Translations under genes and position numbers: made by a program
NCBI GenBank assembly: GCA_016841185.1
Contig: JAENZQ010000005.1
Coordinates: 83,339 to 147,338 of the forward strand
DNA length: 64,000 nt
Direction: 5' to 3'
Origin: Anaerovorax odorimutans
Lineage (GTDB): Bacteria > Bacillota > Clostridia > Peptostreptococcales > JAAYPU01
The notes under the pieces: model-generated
What the model saw: the letters and a program-made list of their open reading frames with translations, nothing else
What the model was told of the DNA's origin: nothing
The model's database searches: none
In this document: one piece after another, positions 35,963 through 44,749 of the stretch
Layout: every line of letters starts with the position of its first letter
Position numbering within the stretch: position 1 is the first letter of the stretch

Positions 35963-37061
35963 TTTTCCCAGCCCCCTTTTTTTCAACCGGTTTCACAAAA
36001 CCTGCAATGCTGAGAAGAATAATTGGCAGCAGGAAAGTCACAAGCCATGCAAAATTTCTGAAGTGTTTTTCAAGTTCAATGGTCGAAGTCAAATTTTCAG
36101 GAAAAAACGCCAAAGCGTAGACAATAATTGCAAAAGGGAGAATCAAAGGTTTATAATATTTGAGTTTAAATGTTTTTTTAAAAACATAAGGTATTAAGAA
36201 TAAGTTAATGCTTAAATGCAGCAGAGCCGATGCGACCCATATAATAACAAACATAGACTCAACCCTTTGAAAAAACCTTCCGTAATCCACCAGTCTTGAT
36301 AGCTGGTAGATGGGCAGAAAATTTTCTGTTCCCGTAGGATATTGGTATACCAATGCAAAAACAAGTACGCCCGTAAAAAAGAAAATTCCCGAGAGGATAA
36401 TGCTTCGGTACCCCACGGTTTTAAAAAGGCTTTTTTTACGGATAAAGGGATATAAAAAATAGACCAGTATGATGCCGACAAATACCGAAATTCGGGGCAT
36501 TCCTTTTATAAAGATCTCATAAGGCCCGTTGCCCAGCCATGGCGTTATCCTGGAAACATCACAATATCTGAGAGCGCCGGTAATGATTATAATATATCCT
36601 CCAGCGATAAGCGGAACGATAATGGCACTGAACCGGACGATAGATTCAAGCCCCGCATAGGCAGCGATGATCATGCATGTAATAAAAAAAAGCATGACGA
36701 AACTGAGGGGTGATTCAGGAAGCGCAATGATTTTTATGTTTTCGCAGAATTCTCTTAAAATAACAGGATTGATATATAAAAAGAAGAATATAAAAATTAA
36801 CCCAACGATGATTCTGCCGGTATTTCCAGCTATGTATTCTCCCAAATCCAATAAATCCTTTCCTTCAAAAGGTCTGTAAAGCCTTTCTATAACGAGAAAT
36901 AATATCAAAGCAAGCACAGTAATATAGACTGTCAGGAGCCATCCGGCAGTCCATGCAGCTTCCATCATGGATCTGGGTAGATTGAGGAAAAGCTGCGTTG
37001 TAATCAGTGTAATGGTAATACAGATAGCTTCAAAGCTGCCAAAAGTAATTTTATTTTTCAT
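35955..37061 (-). CDS. GerAB/GerB family germination permease
   Basis: The B subunit of the second receptor, 368 residues from the ATG at 37061, which has AAGGAAAGG six bases upstream; in-frame starts at 37067 and 37079 are less well placed. About ten transmembrane segments. It begins KNKITFGSFEAICITITLIT, typical of the spore permease family. It overlaps the gerA stop by 11 bp, so expression is coupled. Confidence 0.92.
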   Translation of the reverse strand: MKNKITFGSFEAICITITLITTQLFLNLPRSMMEAAWTAGWLLTVYITVLALILFLVIERLYRPFEGKDLLDLGEYIAGNTGRIIVGLIFIFFFLYINPVILREFCENIKIIALPESPLSFVMLFFITCMIIAAYAGLESIVRFSAIIVPLIAGGYIIIITGALRYCDVSRITPWLGNGPYEIFIKGMPRISVFVGIILVYFLYPFIRKKSLFKTVGYRSIILSGIFFFTGVLVFALVYQYPTGTENFLPIYQLSRLVDYGRFFQRVESMFVIIWVASALLHLSINLFLIPYVFKKTFKLKYYKPLILPFAIIVYALAFFPENLTSTIELEKHFRNFAWLVTFLLPIILLSIAGFVKPVEKKGAGKSE

Positions 37062-38811
37062 TTTCATCCTTTCCTTCATTCTGATTGTAATTGATCCATT
37101 TTCTGCTGACCTTCGGCTGTTTGTTTTCATTTATAGTATTGAGATAATCTGCTCTTCTTTCCTGTTTCCAGATGGGAAGTCTTATGAGCTTGTTGCTGCT
37201 TGCCGATGCGGATGTTTTCGGGCCTGTAGGTACGGTAATGGGAACGCCGAAGGATTTTGAATTTACAAAAAGGATGCCCTGAATAAAGAGACCTGCAGTA
37301 ATGCCTAAGAATCCTGCCATGGCTCCTAAGAAGATGTATCCAAATCGAAGAACGCGAAAGGAGAGGCCTAAAGCAAAATTAGGCACTGCAAAAGACCCGA
37401 TACCGGTGACCGCTACGATAATGATCAGAATGGGACTGACGATACTGGCTTCAACAGCAGCTTGACCCAATATCAGAGCTCCGATAATACCCAAAGTAGG
37501 TCCTATGGGTCCGGGAATTCGAATACCTGCTTCCCTAATCAATTCAAACATAACTTCCATAAGCAGCAGCTCGATCAACGAGGGGAAGGGCACCTGTTCT
37601 CTTGATGCTTCTATGGCAAAGACCAGATCCGTCGGGATCATTTCCTGATGAAAGTTAGTAATGGCAATGAATAATCCCGGAAGAAGAAGAGAGAGCAAAA
37701 TACCTAAAAATCTGATAAAACGCAGCAAATGGGCATAAGGAAGCCTTACATAGGCATCTTCGGGGGACTGCAGTAAATCTGCCAGAGTGACAGGTGCTAA
37801 GAGAACAAAAGGGCTGCCGTGGACAACAACACCAATTTTACCGTCTGCAATGTGTGCGGCTACAATATCCGGCCTTTCGGTTGCCATCAGTTGGGGGATA
37901 AGGGAGAAGCTGCTTTCTTCCAGGAGCTGTTCCAATTCTCCGGAATCTATCATGTAGTCTACTTTTATGTTTTTCAATCTTCGTCGCATTTCTTCCACCA
38001 GGGATTTATTGGTGATATCTTTGATATACAGCATGGAGCAGGGTGTTTTACTTCTTTTGCCGACTATGATGTCTTCTACAATAAGATTTTCATCTTTCAG
38101 AATTTTTCGGACAAGAGCGGTGTTGATTCTTATTACTTCCGTAAATCCCTCCTGAGGGCCCCGCAGCACCTGTTCGCTGTTGGGGCGCTCAACACCTCTG
38201 TGTTCCCAGCCTTTTACATCGGCGGCAAATGCCCTGTCAAGTCCGTCTATAAAGATGCCGCATCCGCCAAAATTGATTTCATCTATGACATCCACATATT
38301 TTCTCGCTTCCTTTAATTGATTTTGGGGGAGCAAGTGATTTTTTATATAATGAATAATGCTTTTTGGGTCATCCTTTATATCCAGATTGGACAGCAGCAT
38401 TAAAGGTGTCAGGATATAATTGTTGATGATTTCCCGATCGGTCATACCGTCATAAAAAAGTATAAAAGCCGGAATAGCTCTGTCTTTGACCATGATGTCA
38501 AATTCTCTTAAGATAATGTCGCCGTTTACCGGAATACTGTAGACTTTTTTCATATACGCCAGATTTTTGGAGAGTTTTTTATCGATTTTTGATTCCTGCT
38601 TTGATTCTTCAGGTGTTTCTTCTTTCTTTTTATCATCTTGTTTCGAACCCAAAATTTTGTTCAGGAATGTTTCGCTGTTTTTACTTTCTCCATGGGAATC
38701 ATCTTTTGCGCCAGTTTTGGTTTCTGTATCCTGTTTATTTTCTTTTAATATGAATTTCTCCGCTTTATTTGGTTCTTTAAACAAAAGCAGACTTTTTAAA
38801 AAATTTCTCAA
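37051..38811 (-). CDS. Spore germination protein, GerA family (receptor A subunit)
   Basis: The A subunit of the second receptor, 586 residues. It carries an extra N-terminal region of about 85 residues, highly charged and probably disordered (KQDDKKKEETPEESKQESK). The conserved domain then shows RPNSEQVLRGPQEGFTEVI and ATERPDIVAAHIADGK, and about five membrane segments between 350 and 520. AAAGGAG precedes the ATG. Operon order A-B-C-small differs from the first operon's A-C-small-B. Confidence 0.93.
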   Translation of the reverse strand: MRNFLKSLLLFKEPNKAEKFILKENKQDTETKTGAKDDSHGESKNSETFLNKILGSKQDDKKKEETPEESKQESKIDKKLSKNLAYMKKVYSIPVNGDIILREFDIMVKDRAIPAFILFYDGMTDREIINNYILTPLMLLSNLDIKDDPKSIIHYIKNHLLPQNQLKEARKYVDVIDEINFGGCGIFIDGLDRAFAADVKGWEHRGVERPNSEQVLRGPQEGFTEVIRINTALVRKILKDENLIVEDIIVGKRSKTPCSMLYIKDITNKSLVEEMRRRLKNIKVDYMIDSGELEQLLEESSFSLIPQLMATERPDIVAAHIADGKIGVVVHGSPFVLLAPVTLADLLQSPEDAYVRLPYAHLLRFIRFLGILLSLLLPGLFIAITNFHQEMIPTDLVFAIEASREQVPFPSLIELLLMEVMFELIREAGIRIPGPIGPTLGIIGALILGQAAVEASIVSPILIIIVAVTGIGSFAVPNFALGLSFRVLRFGYIFLGAMAGFLGITAGLFIQGILFVNSKSFGVPITVPTGPKTSASASSNKLIRLPIWKQERRADYLNTINENKQPKVSRKWINYNQNEGKDENEK

Positions 38812-39042
38812 TTTTTTACTCCTTTTTTGTACTTCTATACGGATTTACAGAAAAAAATAAGGAATCCTGTCGGGTAAAATGCTATTTTACTCTTTATCTT
38901 TGATCTCAGATTTAGAACTCTAATTATTATTTGCGTATGCGAAAGAAATATGCAGGTTCAGCATTACTAAGAACGGCTATCATGCAAAATTTTCTAAAAA
39001 TATGTTATAATAATTCATGTTTTTTTGAATTATTCTTAATCC

Positions 39043-39071
39043 TTGACATTGCAGATCCTATGTTATATATT
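39043..39071 (+). promoter_or_regulatory. Sigma-A promoter of the small membrane protein/XRE pair
   Basis: A perfect TTGACA (39043-39048), a 17-nt spacer and TATATT (39066-39071, 5 of 6). The -10 box lies inside a perfect palindrome, so a bound repressor would block polymerase. Confidence 0.8.
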
Positions 39072-39079
39072 TATAACAT
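39060..39079 (+). promoter_or_regulatory. Operator palindrome overlapping the -10 box
   Basis: ATGTTATA-TATT-TATAACAT is a perfect inverted repeat with 8-bp arms. Two more copies of the half-site lie at 39002-39009 (ATGTTATA) and 39093-39100 (TATAACAT, just before the ribosome site). The XRE protein encoded two genes downstream is the obvious candidate to bind it. Confidence 0.7.
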
Positions 39080-39114
39080 AAAGTGATAATAATATAACAT
39101 GAAGGAGGGTTTTT

Positions 39115-39447
39115 ATGAGGGGAAACTGGTTAAAGTATTTGGGCTTATTAGGATTTTTAGGGCTTTTGGGGTATTTCACTTCTAATACCGGATTTTACGG
39201 TTTTTTCGGCTTCTTCGGATTTTTCGGCTTTTCAAAAATGAAGGATGATGAAAGGATGCATGCCAACATCAATAAATCCGCAAGAAATGCTTTTATAGCA
39301 TCTATTTTGATATATGCTGCCACCATGGTGTGCGGTGCTATTATCGATGATTATATTGTGATGGCATATGGATTTGCTATTAATTTTGCCGTTATTATTT
39401 TAGTATTTACTTTTTCATTTCAGCACTATGATCATTCGGGGAGATAA
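39115..39447 (+). CDS. Small membrane protein with GFFGF repeats
   Basis: A 110-residue protein of unknown function. Residues 8-40 are hydrophobic and unusually rich in Gly and Phe ([10 protein letters not shown], then [14 protein letters not shown]), encoded by a 9-nt tandem repeat in the DNA. A polar stretch (41-58) and two further membrane segments (60-80 and 83-104) follow. It may belong to the DUF3796-type proteins that pair with small XRE regulators, but this is from memory of the pattern. GAAGGAGGG gives a strong ribosome site; the XRE gene follows after 2 bp. Confidence 0.75.
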   Translation: MRGNWLKYLGLLGFLGLLGYFTSNTGFYGFFGFFGFFGFSKMKDDERMHANINKSARNAFIASILIYAATMVCGAIIDDYIVMAYGFAINFAVIILVFTFSFQHYDHSGR

Positions 39448-39449
39448 AA

Positions 39450-39647
39450 ATGGTATTAAAAACACGTATGAAGGAATACAGGGCAAAATTGGATTTAACC
39501 CAGGAAGATCTGGCACAGCTTGTTCATGTCAGGAGAGAAACCATTATCCATCTGGAAAAAGGGAAATACAACCCTTCGTTAAAATTGGCTCATGATGTTG
39601 CAAAAGCCCTGAATGCAAGTATTGATGAAATATTTTATTATGAATAG
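39450..39647 (+). CDS. Small XRE-type transcriptional regulator
   Basis: A 65-residue protein that is essentially one helix-turn-helix domain: [19 protein letters not shown] is helix 2-turn-helix 3 and [20 protein letters not shown] the following helices. The end SIDEIFYYE is typical of this group of short repressors that control an adjacent membrane protein. It most likely represses its own operon through the ATGTTATA palindrome. Confidence 0.88.
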   Translation: MVLKTRMKEYRAKLDLTQEDLAQLVHVRRETIIHLEKGKYNPSLKLAHDVAKALNASIDEIFYYE

Positions 39648-39657
39648 TCTGTTGGTT

Positions 39658-40767
39658 TTAAGCGATTTTCTTTTTGAATTTTGCTGCGCTTACTGCAAGA
39701 AATACAACAGAGAACACTAATAAGGCGATGACCTGGCTGAATAGGTAACCAAATCCTATTCCCTTGAGGACAATGCCGCGAATGATATCGAGATAGAAAG
39801 TAAGGGGAATCAGATTTCCGATAAAGTAAATGATTTCAGGCATGGCATCTCTGGGAAACATGAAGCCGGAAAGCAGGATGCTTGGCATCATGACAAAAAA
39901 TGACATCTGCATGGCCTGCAGCTGAGTTTTGGCGACATTGGATATAGCAATACCCATTCCTAAAGATGCGGTAATAAAAAACAGGGTAAGAAAATATAAT
40001 TCCAGCAGGCTGCCCCTTATGGGAACATCGAAAACAGTTGCTGATAAGATTAAGGCTACGGTAATCTGCACATATCCCAAAGCAATATATGGGATTATTT
40101 TCCCAAGCATTAATTCAAAAGGACGTATGGGTGTGACCATAAGCTGTTCCAGTGTACCCCGTTCTCTTTCTCTGACGATTCCGATAGAAGTCAGTATAAC
40201 CATGGTCATAGTAACCAGGATACCCAATATTCCCGGCACAATATAAAAGGCGGTGACACCATCCGGATTATACCAGGACCGAATCCGGATATCATAAGGT
40301 GGTGAAAACCCGGATATCTTACTTTGCAATATTTCCTGGTTTTTAATTAAACCAATGGAATTTGCTATCGAGACGGCTTGAGCTGCAACCATATTATCGC
40401 TGGCGTCAATTAGAATTTGGGCATTTGACGGCTCGCTTCTGTGAAGTGTTTTGCTGAAGTCGGGAGGAATGATGATGCCGACTTTTGCTTTGCCGCTGTC
40501 AATAAAGCTGTTGATCTCATCATAACTTGAGGCAATGTACTTTACATCAAAGTACCCTGAAGCCGTAAAGGAATCAATCAGATCTCTGCTTTCATATGAT
40601 AAAGACTGATCAAATACAACGGTAGAGATATGTTTGACTTCTGTCTGGATTCCAAAACCAAAGATAAGCAATTGAACAATTGGAAGCATAAATGCAAGGG
40701 CTAAAGTAAGGCGATCCCTTTTCATTTGAAGAAATTCTTTATATATAATTGCTTTAATTCTGCTCAA
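39658..40767 (-). CDS. ABC-2 type multidrug exporter permease
   Basis: A membrane subunit of about 369 residues, similar to YhhJ/YbhS/YbhR. One N-terminal segment, a large extracytoplasmic domain (about 40-165), then five segments including RERERGTLEQLMVTPIRP, the hallmark cytoplasmic loop. The start is taken as TTG at 40767, 5 nt after AGGTGA and overlapping the ATPase stop by 14 bp; a longer frame from 40812 lies wholly within the ATPase gene. Only one permease gene is present, so it probably forms a homodimer. Confidence 0.87.
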   Translation of the reverse strand: MSRIKAIIYKEFLQMKRDRLTLALAFMLPIVQLLIFGFGIQTEVKHISTVVFDQSLSYESRDLIDSFTASGYFDVKYIASSYDEINSFIDSGKAKVGIIIPPDFSKTLHRSEPSNAQILIDASDNMVAAQAVSIANSIGLIKNQEILQSKISGFSPPYDIRIRSWYNPDGVTAFYIVPGILGILVTMTMVILTSIGIVRERERGTLEQLMVTPIRPFELMLGKIIPYIALGYVQITVALILSATVFDVPIRGSLLELYFLTLFFITASLGMGIAISNVAKTQLQAMQMSFFVMMPSILLSGFMFPRDAMPEIIYFIGNLIPLTFYLDIIRGIVLKGIGFGYLFSQVIALLVFSVVFLAVSAAKFKKKIA

Positions 40768-41683
40768 AAGAGTCACCTGCTTTCTTTTGTTTTGAGAGAG
40801 CGAGAAAAACATCTTCGAGAGAGGGTGTTATGATTTTCGCATGCCCTCTCGTAATCTTTTCTAATTTATCAATATAGCTTTCGTTTTTCAGAATAACATG
40901 TAAAAATGCACCGTGAATGTTACACTCCTTAATATAGGGGAGTTGTTCAATACGGCTGATTTGCTCCATGGCATGATCCAAAGAAAGCTGAACAAGAGTA
41001 CCTTCCAGTACATTGTTTTTTAAATTTGCGGGCGTATCAGCAGCAATGAGGTTTCCGCCGGAAATAAACATTATTTTATTACAGCGTTCTGCTTCGTCCA
41101 TAAAGTGTGTCGTCACGATAACTGTGATGCCTTCTTCCGCCAAACTGTGAATGATTTCAAAGAACATTCTTCTGCTTGTAGGACTTACGCCGCTGGTAGG
41201 CTCGTCCAGAAATATAATGGAGGGATTAGATATAATTGCACATCCCAAAGCAAGCCTTTGTCTGAATCCTGAACTTAAGCCGTATGTCAAGTCATTTTCC
41301 CGTCCGCATAGGTCAGCCATCTTGACCATTTGCCTGAGCTTTTCTTTTTTTGTTTTCAAGGGAATTCCATAGACGCCCGAGTAAAATTCCAGATTTTCCA
41401 TGACGGTAAGATCTTCGTAAAGACTGTATTTTTGAGACATGTAGCCAATTCTGTTTTTAATGGCTTCAGTCTCTTGAGAAAGATCCATTCCTAATACTTG
41501 AGCATTACCTGAAGTAGGTTCCAATAGTCCGCAGAGCATTTTGATTAAAGTGGTTTTACCGGCTCCGTTGGGGCCTAAGAAGCCATATATTTCACCGGGC
41601 TTTACCTGAATGTTTATGTTTCTAACAGCGGTGAAATTTCCGAATCGTTTTGTCAGGTTTTGAGTGGATATCGCGTATTCCAT
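40754..41683 (-). CDS. ABC exporter ATP-binding protein
   Basis: A 309-residue ATPase with Walker A GPNGAGKTT, the signature motif degenerate as LSSGFRQR, Walker B IIFLDEPTSG and the H-loop TTHFMDEAERC. With the ATPase encoded just before it, it makes a YbhF-like pair of separate half-units serving one permease. One base separates the two ATPase genes. Confidence 0.9.
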   Translation of the reverse strand: MEYAISTQNLTKRFGNFTAVRNINIQVKPGEIYGFLGPNGAGKTTLIKMLCGLLEPTSGNAQVLGMDLSQETEAIKNRIGYMSQKYSLYEDLTVMENLEFYSGVYGIPLKTKKEKLRQMVKMADLCGRENDLTYGLSSGFRQRLALGCAIISNPSIIFLDEPTSGVSPTSRRMFFEIIHSLAEEGITVIVTTHFMDEAERCNKIMFISGGNLIAADTPANLKNNVLEGTLVQLSLDHAMEQISRIEQLPYIKECNIHGAFLHVILKNESYIDKLEKITRGHAKIITPSLEDVFLALSKQKKAGDSFEQN

Positions 41684-42601
41684 TTACACCACCTCTTTCT
41701 TTGAATAAAGAACAAAGATATCTTCCATTGAAGGATTTACCATTTCCGGATCCTTTGTAATAAGGGTATTCTTTTTTAATCGGGAAAATAATTTATCCAT
41801 GTATTTCAACTTTTCGTTACGAATGACTACATGACAGCCGTCTCCGAAAGTATAGGCATCTATTAATTCATCGCCGAATAATTTTTTGAAGTCGGGCATA
41901 TGTGTGATATTTGCACTTACTTTAAATACCGTACAGTCAAAATTCTTTTTGAATCCGGCAGGTGAGTCCTCTGCAATGATTTTGCCACTACTAATGAAGG
42001 CAACTTTGGTGCATAATTCTGCTTCGTCCATATAGGGAGTGGAAACAAAAACCGTCATCCCCGATTTATTTAAATCATAAAGTATTTTCCAGATTTCTTT
42101 CCGGGATTCCGGGTCCACGCCAAAGGTAGGCTCATCTAAAACAAGTATTCTGGGTCTGGTGACCAGGGCACAGGTCAAAGAAAGTTTTTGCTTCATTCCC
42201 CCTGAAAGATTATCTGCGAAGCGGTCCTTATATTCGTAAAGGTTTGTTATTTCAAGGATTTCATCTGCACGGCTTCTGATCGTCTCTGGTTTTAAACCAA
42301 ATAAAGAGCCAAACAGATTAATATTTTCTATGACGGTTAAATCACCATAAAGACTGAAACGCTGCGGCATATATCCAAAACAATTATTTAAATGTGATTT
42401 ATCGTCAGGCAAACTACCCATGATTTTAACCTGACCTGCATCCGGTGTTATAAGGCCGCATATTATTCGGATCAGCGTTGTTTTCCCCGCACCATCAGGG
42501 CCCACAAGTCCGAAAATTTCCTTATGAGGCACCGTCATACTGATGCCGTTTACCGCTTTTATCTTTCCAAAAACCTTACTGACGTTTTCTACACAAATCA
42601 T
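41684..42601 (-). CDS. ABC exporter ATP-binding protein
   Basis: A 305-residue ATPase with Walker A GPDGAGKTT, intact signature LSGGMKQKL, Walker B ILVLDEPTFG and a switch region STPYMDEAELC, in which Thr-Pro stands where the usual Thr-His would be. Its H-loop histidine is therefore missing, whereas the sister ATPase keeps it but has a degenerate signature. The pair may form an asymmetric heterodimer with one good catalytic site. Confidence 0.9.
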   Translation of the reverse strand: MICVENVSKVFGKIKAVNGISMTVPHKEIFGLVGPDGAGKTTLIRIICGLITPDAGQVKIMGSLPDDKSHLNNCFGYMPQRFSLYGDLTVIENINLFGSLFGLKPETIRSRADEILEITNLYEYKDRFADNLSGGMKQKLSLTCALVTRPRILVLDEPTFGVDPESRKEIWKILYDLNKSGMTVFVSTPYMDEAELCTKVAFISSGKIIAEDSPAGFKKNFDCTVFKVSANITHMPDFKKLFGDELIDAYTFGDGCHVVIRNEKLKYMDKLFSRLKKNTLITKDPEMVNPSMEDIFVLYSKKEVV

Positions 42602-42815
42602 AAAAACCGCCCCCTCTATAGCTGATAAAGATAATAAATAACGGATAATAAAAAACAGTTAAGGTTGATGTTTTGTTGTAAAACAAATATTTTTTTCAAA
42701 CAAAGCAATCAAAAAATATTTAATCAGAGATTTTGTAAGACAAAATCTTCTGGGACTGTTATCTCTTATCTGTAATATCTGTTATCTTTCGTTGTTCATT
42801 TATTTAAATGAACAG
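42602..42815. repeat. Repeat mosaic inside the exporter operon
   Basis: The 214-bp gap contains GATAAAGATAATAAATAACG, a mini-hairpin GATTTTGT-AAG-ACAAAATC (42729-42747, the same arms as at 33048), and GTTATCTCTTATCTGTAATA. No terminator T-run in the direction of the operon was found, so read-through from the hlyD-like gene is plausible. Confidence 0.65.
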
Positions 42816-43799
42816 TTAGAATACAACGTCTGCCGGCATTCCGGGTTTTAATATGCCGTTATGGCTGTCGGTTTCTATTTCTACCTGAAATACGATATTT
42901 GTTCTTTCCTTTTTTGTTTGTATTGTCTTAGGGGTAAACTCTCCTGTATCGGCAATTTTTTTAACAGTACCGTCAAATACAGTATCAATGCCGCTTACGG
43001 TGAAAATTACCTTTTGGCCAAGCTTTATCTTAGGCAAATCATCTGTAGGGACATACACTTTTATCCATAAGTCTTCAAGATTTGCCACAGTCAGCACTGG
43101 AGCACCGGGTTGAACATATTCGCCTGTTTCATAATTTTTTGTGATAACCGTACCGGAAATAGGGCTGTATAATTTCAAATCTGAAAGAACTGCATCAGAA
43201 GCAGTTAAAATTGCTTTGCATCTTTCAACTTCTGCTCTGGCAATATCTATCTGTGCATTGCGCGCGCCTTTTTTTACAAGACTGAGATTAGACTCTGCCG
43301 ATTGCAGTTCATTTTTACTGACTTCATATTGTTCTTCATATTTTTCAAATTCTGCTTTCGAGCAGCCGCCCTGTTCATATAACGCTTTTATCCTCAAATA
43401 ATCCGCTTCGGCAGTTTCTACTTTCTCTAAAGCGATATTTACAGCAGATTGTGCCGAGTCAATTTCTTCTGCCTGTGCACCGGACAGCAGATCCCTAAGT
43501 GCTGTTTCTGCTTTTGTTAGTGCAAGTGCATCTCTTTCTCTTTGAGCGGAGAGATCGTTTCGTTCCTGCTCGGCAACCAGATCTCCTTTGGCAATTTTTG
43601 AATTTTCATGAAAGTATATCTTAATAAGAGGACCTGAAAGGCGAGTTGTAATATTGACGGAAGTTGCTTCTATTGTTCCTGTTGCAGTAATTTCATTTCT
43701 TCGTTCAAGCAATTTATCGTTAAACAACCAGATGCAGGCAAAAACAAGGATAATCAGGACAAGTATAACGGCTTTTTTCTTTTTACTAAAATTCAACAT
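42816..43799 (-). CDS. HlyD-family membrane fusion/adaptor protein
   Basis: A 327-residue adaptor like YbhG. One N-terminal membrane anchor (9-26), a biotinyl-lipoyl half-motif (ATSVNITTRLSGPLIKIYFH), a coiled-coil hairpin (about 78-205) and the second lipoyl half with the beta-barrel (LYSPISGTVITKNYETGEYV). In a Gram-positive it would work at the outer face of the membrane with the ABC exporter. It is upstream of the ATPase genes and downstream of the TetR gene. Confidence 0.9.
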   Translation of the reverse strand: MLNFSKKKKAVILVLIILVFACIWLFNDKLLERRNEITATGTIEATSVNITTRLSGPLIKIYFHENSKIAKGDLVAEQERNDLSAQRERDALALTKAETALRDLLSGAQAEEIDSAQSAVNIALEKVETAEADYLRIKALYEQGGCSKAEFEKYEEQYEVSKNELQSAESNLSLVKKGARNAQIDIARAEVERCKAILTASDAVLSDLKLYSPISGTVITKNYETGEYVQPGAPVLTVANLEDLWIKVYVPTDDLPKIKLGQKVIFTVSGIDTVFDGTVKKIADTGEFTPKTIQTKKERTNIVFQVEIETDSHNGILKPGMPADVVF

Positions 43800-43973
43800 A
43801 TTGATAACTCCCTTTTTAGAAACAGATTATGGATTATGGATTATGGAGTATGGATTATGGAGTATGGAAATTTTGCTAAGCAAAATTATTCTTAAACCTT
43901 AAACCTTATGGATTAACTCACACTTACACTCACACTTATACTCCCACTTACACTTACACTTATATACTCTCAC
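43800..43973. repeat. Repeat mosaic between tetR-like and hlyD-like genes
   Basis: Five ATGGATT or ATGGAGT 7-nt units (about 43825-43867), a mini-hairpin AATTTTGC-TAA-GCAAAATT (43869-43887), CTTAAACCTTAAACC, then about eight CTTACA/CTCACA 6-nt units (about 43918-43970). This is the longest run of the 6-nt family in the window. Confidence 0.75.
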
Positions 43974-44576
43974 TTACTTTATGGCGCCATGCAAAAGGAT
44001 TTTTTTAACCTCTTTCAATTCTTCTCTCAACATTTTTATGTCTAAAGGCTGGTTCATCAACATACGAGGTAAAACCGACATGAAAATACCTGAAAATATG
44101 GTCCGAAATAAAATAATAGGGTCCACCTCTATAATATTTCCGCTTTTTATCTGTTTCTTTATCAAATCTGTGGCATCCTTTAAAACAGGTATTATAATAT
44201 GTTCTATTGCTTTATTTCTCAGGCCTTCGTGAAACTGTATTTCGGCAAGGAGAATTTTCAGAAATTCATAATTATTCTCGATGAATCGAACTCGGTCTTC
44301 TATGATTAAGTCAACGATTTTTTCAAATTTCAAATCGGCATCATTTTTAATGATGGACCGTACTCCCGGAAGACCTACTGATTCGGCGATATTGCCGGTA
44401 AAACTATTGATCACTGCATCAAAGAGCCCTTTTTTACTGTTGAAATATTTGAAAATTGTAGCTTCAGAGTATCCGGCGGTTTTGGCGATTTCACTGGTAG
44501 TTGCTGCGCTGTATCCTTTTTTGCTGATAATTTCTATGGCGGATCTAATAATTTTATCTTTTGCTTTTTCGGACAT
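43974..44576 (-). CDS. TetR/AcrR family repressor
   Basis: A 200-residue regulator with an N-terminal helix-turn-helix (SEIAKTAGYSEATIFKYFNS, about 29-48) and an all-helical ligand domain. ATG at 44576 follows GGGAGGT; the frame is open 23 codons further but lacks a ribosome site. It is the first gene of the exporter operon and probably represses it until an exported compound binds. The operator candidate lies 20 bp upstream of the start. Confidence 0.9.
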   Translation of the reverse strand: MSEKAKDKIIRSAIEIISKKGYSAATTSEIAKTAGYSEATIFKYFNSKKGLFDAVINSFTGNIAESVGLPGVRSIIKNDADLKFEKIVDLIIEDRVRFIENNYEFLKILLAEIQFHEGLRNKAIEHIIIPVLKDATDLIKKQIKSGNIIEVDPIILFRTIFSGIFMSVLPRMLMNQPLDIKMLREELKEVKKILLHGAIK

Positions 44577-44595
44577 ATGTACCTCCCTGTAATTA

Positions 44596-44615
44596 GTGAG
44601 TGAGTACTTACTTAC
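44596..44615 (-). promoter_or_regulatory. Probable TetR operator
   Basis: GTGAGTGAGT next to ACTTACTTAC forms a 20-bp palindrome with two mismatched pairs, just upstream of the regulator's ribosome site. Tandem TGAG/CTTA units of this form are common TetR/AcrR operators. Confidence 0.6.
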
Positions 44616-44659
44616 CATTTTAGCTATATTTGAAAAATATGTCAATAGTATTTATTAAC

Positions 44660-44688
44660 TTGACAGATTTTTATATTTTTTTATGAAT
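44660..44688 (+). promoter_or_regulatory. Probable ferritin promoter
   Basis: TTGACA (44660-44665) with TATGAA (44682-44687) after 16 nt. It gives a leader of about 55 nt. No Fur-like palindrome is visible here, in contrast with the feo operon. Confidence 0.5.
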
Positions 44689-44749
44689 AGGTTTAATTCA
44701 TTTGAAGTAAGGGCATATATAACATAAGAATAATTGAAGGAGTGATGCT

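Larger units (their letters stand above)
38812..39114. other. Divergent region between gerA and a small membrane protein gene
   Basis: 303 bp without a gene. The right part holds the promoter and operator of the downstream pair. The left part holds a mini-hairpin GTAAAAT-GCT-ATTTTAC (38874-38890) in the gerA leader. Further left, AATATGCAGGTT (38947-38958) repeats, on the other strand, a 12-mer found 31 bp upstream of the first gerA gene. Confidence 0.5.

Noticed and set aside
39005..39019. PerR box TTATAATAATTCATG
   Set aside because: Only the left half matches the TTATAATnATTATAA consensus; the sequence is better explained as part of the ATGTTATA half-site set.
43918..43975. CRISPR-like array
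   Set aside because: The CTTACA-type units are 6 nt long, directly adjacent and without spacers. This is short-period repeat DNA, not a repeat-spacer array.
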